Part shown: positions 36,468 through 44,030 of the stretch, in pieces | How the letters are laid out: every line of letters begins with the position of its first letter | How positions within the stretch are numbered: position 1 is the first letter of the stretch | From: Deltaproteobacteria bacterium | Lineage (GTDB): Bacteria; Myxococcota_A; UBA9042 | Assembly: GCA_020632665.1 (NCBI GenBank) | Contig: JACKFC010000032.1 | Coordinates: forward strand, 1 to 55,204 | DNA: 55,204 nucleotides | Direction of reading: 5' to 3' | Translations under genes and position numbers: made by a program | Notes under the pieces: model-generated | The model's input: the letters and a program-made list of their open reading frames with translations, nothing else | What the model was told of the DNA's origin: nothing | Database searches by the model: none

Positions 36468-37783
36468 ACATTCAGTGGCAGCCGCTCGACGGCGGCGCGA
36501 TCGAGGACGCCGCGGAGGCCGCGACCTGGGCCCAGCTTCGCGTCTCCGTCGTCGATGGCACCGACGAGCGAGTCTTGACCCTGGTCGAGTCTGTTTTCGG
36601 GCGAACGACGCGCGACCACGTCCAAGACACGGTGCTACCGCTTGCAGAGTGGGTGGCACGCTCGTGGTGCTATCTCTTCTCGCAACTCGCTTCGCCCCGC
36701 GACGCCGAAGCGCAATGGACATTCGAGCGGACGCACCGACTCCGCTGCGCGAGCGAAGGCGGACCGCTACCGGACTTGCAGCTCGAGCGCGAATCGAGTC
36801 GCAACATGCTTCTGCGATGGGAACCCGACAGGGGCAAAGTCGGTCATGGACGTGTTCGATTCTTGGAGCGTGGCGAAGCCCTCGTCGCTGCTGCTGATCT
36901 CCGGGCCGCGCTGCGCGTTTTCGTCGAAGGTGTGCTCGAGCGGCTCGGCGAACTCGCTCCGGACCATCCACGCACCAAGGAGCTCTCGGAGCTGTGGAAC
37001 GTCATAGAGCAGCGGTCGACGGACTTCGCGGCACAACGGCTCGCGGCAGCCGAGGGCCGTTGGTGGTGGGAGCACACCGGTGACGAGCACCGTCGGTGGC
37101 GCGCATTGGCACAGGCCGGCATGCTCCCCTTCGTCGAAGCCGTCTGGAACGGCGAACGACCCGAGTCCGTCACGGCGGCCATCGCCGATGCGCGCCGCCT
37201 TGCCGATGCCGCCGACCGAGGTGGCGCTGCCAGCGACGACTGGCTGGCCCTGCGCGCTGCCGTCCGAGAGCACGAACGCGACGCGCCGAATGGCGTTCCC
37301 CCGTGGGCGCTCGGCTGGGAGCGGGCCACCGCGTTGCGGAGTGTCCTCGGCGCCGCGGCAGCCGAACCCGCCAAGGTCTGTTCCGATATCGGCGTCCGGG
37401 TCTCTGCCTTGGATGACCACGGTGGGACACGGATTCGGGTCGCTTGGCGGGCGGGGCGTGGTCCCGTTCACGGTGGGATCCGGTCGAGGAACGAGGCCGC
37501 ACGGCGCTTCCATGCGGCAACAGCGCTCTATCCGATGCTCTTCGTCAGCGGCGCGGACCGCGACGCCGCCCGCGTCGTCCATCGCGACATCCAGAGCGGC
37601 GTCCACAGCGAGGCCCGAGCATTCGCGACCGAGTTGGTCGCACCGATCGAGCGCGTCCGCGAGCTAGTCGGAGACGCCGTCGAAGATGAACGCACCTTGG
37701 TCGAGGCTGCGCGTCAGCTGCGCGCTCCGCATGGCTGTGTGTTCCACCAGGTTCGGAATCGGATCGTGCCATACCTGAGCTGA
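36452..37783 (+). CDS. ImmA/IrrE-like protein with decayed metalloprotease motif
   Basis: 443 aa from TTG 36452, chosen because AGGGAGG lies four bases upstream and because it gives a short overlap with the preceding gene; ATG codons further upstream in this frame would lie far inside that gene. Residues ~1-300 are helical and not recognised. The last ~120 residues follow the ImmA/IrrE layout: RFHAATALYPMLF where HExxH is expected, then GVHSEARAFATELVAP, which matches the 'E-x-x-A-x-x-FA-x-x-L-x-P' stretch of that family. With only one His left the zinc site is absent, so it is probably a non-catalytic sensor or scaffold. It precedes the HIT-PLD-helicase gene by 13 bases. Confidence 0.6.
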   Translation: MAARLNIQWQPLDGGAIEDAAEAATWAQLRVSVVDGTDERVLTLVESVFGRTTRDHVQDTVLPLAEWVARSWCYLFSQLASPRDAEAQWTFERTHRLRCASEGGPLPDLQLERESSRNMLLRWEPDRGKVGHGRVRFLERGEALVAAADLRAALRVFVEGVLERLGELAPDHPRTKELSELWNVIEQRSTDFAAQRLAAAEGRWWWEHTGDEHRRWRALAQAGMLPFVEAVWNGERPESVTAAIADARRLADAADRGGAASDDWLALRAAVREHERDAPNGVPPWALGWERATALRSVLGAAAAEPAKVCSDIGVRVSALDDHGGTRIRVAWRAGRGPVHGGIRSRNEAARRFHAATALYPMLFVSGADRDAARVVHRDIQSGVHSEARAFATELVAPIERVRELVGDAVEDERTLVEAARQLRAPHGCVFHQVRNRIVPYLS

Positions 37784-37796
37784 AGGATAGGCCCCG

Positions 37797-40700
37797 ATGT
37801 CCGTCTTCCTCGACCGCCCCGCCCGAGACCACGTCGCCCGCAACGCGCTCGCCTTCGCCATCCGCGACGGCTTCCCGGTCTCCCCCGGCCACACGCTCGT
37901 CATCCCCTTCCGCGAGGTCGCGACCTGGTTCGACGCCACCCGCGAGGAGCAGCTCGCCATCCTCGAGCTCATCGACGTCGTCAAGGCGCAGCTCGACGCG
38001 GAATTCGCGCCGGCTGGCTACAACGTCGGCTTCAACGCCGGCGCCGCGGCCGGGCAGACGGTGATGCACTTGCACGTGCACGTGATCCCGCGCTTCGAGG
38101 GGGATGTGGCCGATCCGCGTGGTGGCGTGCGGCATGTGATGCCGGGGAAGGGGAATTACCTCGCCGGTGATTTCAAGGCCGCGGAACAGGCGACCCCGCG
38201 CCGCGACGCGCTCACCACCGGCGGCAAGCATGACGGCCTGCTCCGCGTCCTCGGCCCGGAATTGCGGGACGCGAGCGCGCTGGACGTCATCGCCGCGTTC
38301 GTCCAGCAATCGGGCCTGCAGGCGCTCGAAGCCGCGCTCGCGACGATGGCGCCTGGCGCGAGGCTGCGGCTGATCACCGGCGACTACCTCGGCATCACCC
38401 AGGCCGACGCCCTCGCCACGCTGCTCGACTGGCAGCGCGGCGTCTCGCCCGTCGCGGCGGCGCAGCCGATCGACGGCCCCGGCGCCGTGGTCGAGGTGCG
38501 CGTGGTCGAGACGGCGAAGCTGCCGACCTCGTCGCGCTCCTTCCATCCCAAGGCCTGGCTGGTCGAGCATGGCGCGGCGCGCGCCATCGGCTGGGTCGGT
38601 AGCAGCAACCTCTCTCGCGCCGCGCTGACCGACGCGGTCGAGTGGAACCTGCGGCTGGACCGCGCCGCCGACCTCCCCGCGTGGCTGCGGCTGCGGCAGG
38701 CCTTCGACGCGCTCTGGGCCACGGCACGCCAGCTCGACGCGGAGCTGGTCGCCGACTACCGCGAGCGCGTGCACGTCGCCGTCACGACGAAGAAGCCGCC
38801 GCTCGACGACGTCCCGGGCGAGGTCGAGCAGGAGGGTGGGTCGCTGCCGATGCCGGAGCCGCACGAGGTCCAGCGCGAGGCGCTCGCGGCGTTGGCGCAG
38901 GCGCGTGCCGAAGCGCGTGGCCGTGCGCTCGCGGTGATGGCGACCGGGCTCGGCAAGACCTGGCTCGCGGCGTTCGACGTCGCCGCGTTGGCCGCTCGCC
39001 TCGGTCGCACCCCGCGGCTGCTCTTCTTGGCGCACCGGGTCGAGCTGCTGGTCCAGGCGGCGCGGACGTTCCGGGTGATGGCCCAACACGCCGGGCTGCA
39101 GGGCGTGCAGATCGGGATGTTCGTCGGCGGGGAGGACGCGCTCGACGCCGACTTCGTCTTCGCCTCGGTGCAGAAGCTCGGCCGCGGCCCCGCGCTCGAC
39201 CGCCTGAAGGACCACCGCTGGGACTACGTCGTCGTCGACGAGGTGCACCACGCGACCGCCAAGAGCTACCGAGACATCCTCGATGACCTCGAAGCGGACT
39301 TCATCCTCGGTCTGACGGCGACGCCCGACCGCGCCGACGCCGCCGACGTCGCCGGCATCTTCGACGACCACGTCGCGGTGCGCGCCGACCTCGCCCGCGG
39401 CATCGGGCTGGGGCTGCTGGTGCCGATCGCCTACCACGGCCTCTGCGACCCGGTCGACTACGCGCCGATCCCTTGGCGCAACGGCCAATTCGACGCGGAC
39501 GCTCTGGCCCGCGCCGTCGCCACCCAGCAGCGGATGGAGAAGGTCTGGCAGGCCTGGCAGGCGCACCCCGGCGAGCGGACGCTGGTCTTCTGCTGCAGCA
39601 TCGCCCACGCCGATTTCGTCGGCCGCTGGCTGCGAGAGCGCGGCGTCGCCTGCGCGACGCTGCACAGCGGCCCGGAGAGCCACGACCGCGGCCTCGCGCT
39701 CGACGCCTTCGCTGACGGCAAGCTCGCGGCGCTGGTCACCGTCGACCTGCTCAACGAGGGCGTGGACGTCCCCAGCGTCGACCGCGTCGTCTTCCTGCGC
39801 CCCTCGGATTCGCCGGTCGTCTTCTTGCAGCAGCTCGGCCGTGGCCTGCGACGCGCCGAGGGCAAGCGCGCCGTGACAGTGCTCGACCTGGTCGGCAACC
39901 ACGCCGTCTTCCTCCGCCGGATGCAGACGCTGCGCGACGCGCTGCCCGTCGACCCGCACGACGTGGCCTCGATGGCGGCGTGGCTGACGGCGGCGCGGAT
40001 GGCGGACGGTACGGTCGCCATGCCAGCCGGCTGCACCATGTCGCTCGAGCTCGAGGCGATCGACCTGCTGCGCGCGCTGGCCTCGGTCGGCAAAGACAAC
40101 CCCGGTGCGCAGCGTTTCCGCGAGCTGTGGCAGGCCAGCGGCCGGCGCCCGACCGCGGCGGAGATGTACCGGCTCGGCTTCAATCCGAAACTGCTCGGCG
40201 GCAAGGGCCGCGGGTTTCTCGAATTCGCCGCGGACGAAGGGGCTCTCGACGACGACGAGCGCGCTGCGTTGGCGAGCGGTGGCGGGGCGTTCGTGCGCGA
40301 GCTCGAGCGCACGCCGATGAGCAAATGCTTCAAGATGGTCGCGCTGCAGGCGCTGGTCGAGGCGGATGCGTTGCACGGCGCCGGCGACGCGCCGGCGGGT
40401 CTGCCCGTGCCGGAGCTGGCGCGCCGCAGCTGGCGTCTGCTGCTGCGGAGCCCGGAGCTGCGGCGAGATCTATTCGGGGTCAAGGAGCTTGGCGCGCCGT
40501 GCGACGAGGGGGCGCTGAACGCGGTCGAGGTGGCCAAGTTCGCGCGCTATTGGCGGGGCAACCCCGTCGCGGCGTGGGCCGGCGAGAGCGCGAAGAAGAG
40601 CAAGGTGCGTCCGCAGTTCCGCGTCGAGGTCCGTGACGGCGTCGAGTGGCTGGTGCCGCGCTTCGAGGTCGCGGTCGAGGTGCGCGCGGCGTTCGAGGCG

Positions 40701-41759
40701 TTGGTGGTGGAGCTGGTCGCGTGGCGGTTGGCGGAGTATCGGGGGCGCCGGCGGTTGGTCGATGCGGATGACGGCGTGGCGGAGATCGTCTGCAAGGTGC
40801 TGCGGAATGACCGGCATCCGATCTTGAAGCTGCCCGACCGGGCGAAGAACCCGGGGATGCCGGAAGGTGAGGTTGAGGTGACGCTGCCGGATGGGGCGCG
40901 GTGGGTGTTTCGGTTTGCGAAGGAGTTTGTGAACGTGGCGTATCCCGTTGGGGAGACTGCGAATCGGCTCGGGGAGTTGTTGGTTGGGTGGTTTGGGGTG
41001 GATGCTGGGGGTTCGGGGACGGCGTTTGTGGTGCGGTTTGGGCGCGGTGCTGATGGTTGGGCTGTTGCTCCGCCTGCAAACGGCTACAGGGGCGAGTTCC
41101 CGGCGGTCGGCACACTGGTCGACGTCGACTCGATGCGGGCGGACCGCATCGCGCTGCTGCTACTCGATGCGAGCGGACTGTTGGTCTCTCCGACGGTGAC
41201 GTCGCCGATCGAGTCGCAACCTCCCGGCGCATCCTCGGCACTTGCCGTCGCGAAGGATGATGAAGGCCACTGGCGGAGTCTGGGGGCCGTCAGCCGCCAA
41301 AGGGACGGCGGGTGGGCGATCGACGAAGTCGACTTCGACACTTGGCGCCGACTGGGCCCGGTCGGGACGAGGTCCGCCTCGCGTGCGTTGCCGGGTGATG
41401 CCGAGTCCCGGGCGAAGGCGGTTGTCGAGGCGTTGCTCGTCGAGCCCGGAGTTGGTGGTTGGGTTGGCCGAGACGGCAAACGGTGCCGGATCGTCGGCCG
41501 GTCGGCGAAGGGCGGGGTGCGGATCGATGGCGGTGACGGCGGTTTCGGCGAGCGGACGGTAAGCCTCACGGATTTGGGGTGGGCGCTCCTGGCGCGAGAT
41601 GTCGCGTCTCGCGAGGGCTCGGTGTTGGACGAGGCGCTGGTGAATCGGCTTCGGTACTTGCGGGGGACTCCGGTGGGGTCGACTCGTTGGGTTGATGGGG
41701 GGTGGGCTTTGTTGCTTGGCGTGGGTGACTCGCTTGGGAGCAACCAAAGGATTCCATGA
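37797..41759 (+). CDS. HIT - PLD nuclease - SF2 helicase fusion
   Basis: 1,320 aa from ATG 37797. Domains in order: a HIT nucleotide hydrolase/transferase (1-~105; HLHVHVIP with His91, 93, 95); a phospholipase D-type nuclease half (~150-290; His250-x-Lys252 and GSSN at 268-271); an SF2 DEAD/ResIII-type helicase (GLGKT 383-387, DEVHH 480-484, TATPDR 506-511, motif VI QQLGRGLRRAEG ~680-691); then ~600 residues with no clear domain until the end. A single PLD motif suggests dimerisation. PLD-helicase proteins are common in defence islands and resemble restriction motors; the HIT part may act on a nucleotide signal or adenylylated DNA end (inference). Codon usage changes in the last third. Confidence 0.85.
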   Translation: MSVFLDRPARDHVARNALAFAIRDGFPVSPGHTLVIPFREVATWFDATREEQLAILELIDVVKAQLDAEFAPAGYNVGFNAGAAAGQTVMHLHVHVIPRFEGDVADPRGGVRHVMPGKGNYLAGDFKAAEQATPRRDALTTGGKHDGLLRVLGPELRDASALDVIAAFVQQSGLQALEAALATMAPGARLRLITGDYLGITQADALATLLDWQRGVSPVAAAQPIDGPGAVVEVRVVETAKLPTSSRSFHPKAWLVEHGAARAIGWVGSSNLSRAALTDAVEWNLRLDRAADLPAWLRLRQAFDALWATARQLDAELVADYRERVHVAVTTKKPPLDDVPGEVEQEGGSLPMPEPHEVQREALAALAQARAEARGRALAVMATGLGKTWLAAFDVAALAARLGRTPRLLFLAHRVELLVQAARTFRVMAQHAGLQGVQIGMFVGGEDALDADFVFASVQKLGRGPALDRLKDHRWDYVVVDEVHHATAKSYRDILDDLEADFILGLTATPDRADAADVAGIFDDHVAVRADLARGIGLGLLVPIAYHGLCDPVDYAPIPWRNGQFDADALARAVATQQRMEKVWQAWQAHPGERTLVFCCSIAHADFVGRWLRERGVACATLHSGPESHDRGLALDAFADGKLAALVTVDLLNEGVDVPSVDRVVFLRPSDSPVVFLQQLGRGLRRAEGKRAVTVLDLVGNHAVFLRRMQTLRDALPVDPHDVASMAAWLTAARMADGTVAMPAGCTMSLELEAIDLLRALASVGKDNPGAQRFRELWQASGRRPTAAEMYRLGFNPKLLGGKGRGFLEFAADEGALDDDERAALASGGGAFVRELERTPMSKCFKMVALQALVEADALHGAGDAPAGLPVPELARRSWRLLLRSPELRRDLFGVKELGAPCDEGALNAVEVAKFARYWRGNPVAAWAGESAKKSKVRPQFRVEVRDGVEWLVPRFEVAVEVRAAFEALVVELVAWRLAEYRGRRRLVDADDGVAEIVCKVLRNDRHPILKLPDRAKNPGMPEGEVEVTLPDGARWVFRFAKEFVNVAYPVGETANRLGELLVGWFGVDAGGSGTAFVVRFGRGADGWAVAPPANGYRGEFPAVGTLVDVDSMRADRIALLLLDASGLLVSPTVTSPIESQPPGASSALAVAKDDEGHWRSLGAVSRQRDGGWAIDEVDFDTWRRLGPVGTRSASRALPGDAESRAKAVVEALLVEPGVGGWVGRDGKRCRIVGRSAKGGVRIDGGDGGFGERTVSLTDLGWALLARDVASREGSVLDEALVNRLRYLRGTPVGSTRWVDGGWALLLGVGDSLGSNQRIP

Positions 41760-42110
41760 GAATCCTCAACGAGGCTTCGCGGGCAGCCAATCACGCGTAT
41801 TCCTGCCATTCGCGCGGCACTCAAGTTTAGCGGATCATGGGGAGCGAGTAGGGGAGCGCGTCGTGGTATCGAGTGCCAAGCGGTCCAGGTGGCCGCGCTC
41901 TCCCGCGGCAGCTCCTGGATCGCCTGGTCGACCGCCAAAAGTGAGCATCTCGACCGTGCGCACCTGCCGGCCCGGGAGCTGTGGTTCGGGGAGAGTTTCG
42001 GGGGATGGGCGTGCAGCGGGCGGCGCCGGCGGCGAGGCTTGGGGCTTACGGTCCGCCATCGAGTTCTCGTCGAATTGCCCATCACCTCCCCGCGGCCAAA
42101 GATCGGCGCA
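41760..42110. other. 351-base spacer between convergent operons, no gene supported
   Basis: Frames that cross this stretch are low-quality and continue as shadows of neighbours. No strong hairpin, tRNA or insertion-sequence end was recognised. It separates the HIT-PLD-helicase operon from the methyltransferase operon. Confidence 0.6.
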
Positions 42111-44030
42111 TCACGCGTCCTCGCGAGCGAGGTCGTGCTCAAAAGCGGGCCGCGACAGGTGAGCGGCGACGCGACCAAGGAGCGCTGCAGCCCGGTCGGG
42201 GGCGAGCCGCCCGACCCGCTTGATGCCGTACTTGACCAAACGGGCACCCGGATCTCCCTCCACGCTAGCCTTCATGGTACGCGAGCGGCACGCTGCCGGG
42301 ATGAGCGCGTCTCGAAGCTCCGCTTGCTGCGGGGCGGGAACGTCGGCCGGAATCAACGACAGTAAGCTCTTGAAGTAGTCTTGTAGCTTCGCCGCGCGAA
42401 CCGTCCACCCCGGGAGCAGGAGTTCGTCGTCGAGTACGACGTCCAGCGGAAGGAGCGCTTCGCCGGAAGCGTTCAACGCACAGAGGTCCAGAGCCGCCAG
42501 CCACGCATGGTGGAGCCCGCCAACCGCGATGTAGCGTGAGTTGGGTGACCCGCCGTCGAAGTAGGGAAGTTCAAAGCGTGACGTTGGGCGTGTCTCTGCG
42601 CGGGCCGTCCGTTTCGCCAGACCATCATAGGCACCGCTTGCCAGTGTGATTTGTTGTTCGAGGTCCGAAGCCCGCTGCAACGCATCTTGAAGTTCGGTAG
42701 CAACGTCTATCCCTTGGGTCATCTCTTGAGTCGCGCCATCCGCAGCAGCGATCGGCGTAGTCACCTCGGCGAACGAGGGGATTGCCTTAGCCGCGCTTGG
42801 GATCTCCACGAGATAGGCCATGTGGGAGAACTTCGGGATCCCCTCCTCGTTGCCTCGCAGTCCGGAGTCCCGAACGGCAAGGTCGCACGGCTGGACAACC
42901 AAGACGAACAGGCGGTCCTTCCCATCCTTGAAAGCAGAATTCTTTCGGATCTGGAAGATGTCTCCGTTCGCGACTGGGAGTAGGTGCCGGTTCACGAAGT
43001 CGTGGTCTTCGTACACTTCCCTGCGATGGAGCTCCCATGCCGAGCGAGCCACCGAGTCGTCGATCTTGCTCGTATGGGGGAACTTTCTGCGAATGTCGGC
43101 GATTTGGCCCCGGAGCTCGCTTGACTCATACATCTTCCGCTGGGCTGCACGCCGTACTGCCGCGTTGAACACCCGAAAGAAGGTGTCACCTTCCCAAACA
43201 CCCTCGACGCGCGACGAACGGAAGATGGCTTGATCAAAGTCGTACACGCTGATCGCGTTCACCGCGGATTCGGCCTGACTGACGCTCTCGGAGAGAATGG
43301 AGCCGCAAGTTGATTTCACCTGACCAACCGCCTTCGCGAGCACGGTTCGACGCAGTCCGTCGACAAGTAGCTCCGGGTTGTTGTCTGCAAGTCGCCGCTT
43401 CGACAACACCACGAATCGGTCAGGAGCCACACTGGTTTCGGTACTGATCTGCTTCCATAGCTGGGGCTCATCGGCAACAGCAGGCTGATGGCTGAGCAGT
43501 CCGAGCGTGAGGTGGTCGTCATTCTTGTGGAGCTTGAGAAGCTCCACACCGTAGCGGTCTTGCCTGGCTTCCCGCTCAAAATGCAGGTCGAACAGCACCA
43601 ACGTCCGCTCTTCCTTCGCACGGTCGATGATCTCCTTGCTCCGCGTCTGCCACTCGCCCAGACTGAGGGCTTCGAACGAGGCACCCCCGAAGAGCTCCTT
43701 GATCGCCGCCTGGAAACCCACGTCGGCCGTAGCGTTTCCATCATCCAGTTTTCCGGCAGCGCCAAGAACTGCGTTGGCGAAAGACTGCTGGTCGGCGTCG
43801 GCGAGTGAATCCCAGTGCCTCTCGACCTGCCGCCGCCAGTTCTCATCGAATGGAGCGTCGATCGCAGTCACGCCGTGCTCCACCCACTCCGGCCAATCGA
43901 GGAATCCACCGCCTGCCTCAAGGACTCGTTCAAGGGAGATGCCAGCAACATTTGCGTCGTCCACCTGAACGACGTGCTTCAACCCCAGGCTTTCCAGCAC
44001 GGACTGGATGTTGGATTCAGCTTCGGTCAT
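42111..44030 (-). CDS. Atypical receiver-domain protein (response-receiver-like)
   Basis: 639 aa from ATG 44030 with AGGAG six bases upstream; overlaps the end of the GHKL gene by 14 bases. The N-terminal ~215 residues map on a receiver fold: Asp24-Asp25 (HVVQVDDA), phosphoacceptor-like Asp148 (LVLFDLHF), Ser180 (LGLLSHQ) and Lys211 (FVVLSKRR). About 120 residues are inserted between strand 1 and the acceptor strand, whereas classical receivers need only ~125 in total. The other ~420 residues are not recognised (segments RLFVLVVQPCDLAVRD, YIAVGGLHHAWLAALD). As last gene after an HNH nuclease, a methyltransferase and a GHKL protein, it is the probable output partner of that GHKL protein. Confidence 0.75.
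   Translation of the reverse strand: MTEAESNIQSVLESLGLKHVVQVDDANVAGISLERVLEAGGGFLDWPEWVEHGVTAIDAPFDENWRRQVERHWDSLADADQQSFANAVLGAAGKLDDGNATADVGFQAAIKELFGGASFEALSLGEWQTRSKEIIDRAKEERTLVLFDLHFEREARQDRYGVELLKLHKNDDHLTLGLLSHQPAVADEPQLWKQISTETSVAPDRFVVLSKRRLADNNPELLVDGLRRTVLAKAVGQVKSTCGSILSESVSQAESAVNAISVYDFDQAIFRSSRVEGVWEGDTFFRVFNAAVRRAAQRKMYESSELRGQIADIRRKFPHTSKIDDSVARSAWELHRREVYEDHDFVNRHLLPVANGDIFQIRKNSAFKDGKDRLFVLVVQPCDLAVRDSGLRGNEEGIPKFSHMAYLVEIPSAAKAIPSFAEVTTPIAAADGATQEMTQGIDVATELQDALQRASDLEQQITLASGAYDGLAKRTARAETRPTSRFELPYFDGGSPNSRYIAVGGLHHAWLAALDLCALNASGEALLPLDVVLDDELLLPGWTVRAAKLQDYFKSLLSLIPADVPAPQQAELRDALIPAACRSRTMKASVEGDPGARLVKYGIKRVGRLAPDRAAALLGRVAAHLSRPAFEHDLAREDA

Noticed and set aside
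41760..42110. Possible short plus-strand gene (SWIAWSTAKSEHLDRAHLP...)
   Set aside because: Continues as a shadow into the antisense of the receiver gene; no ribosome site or family.
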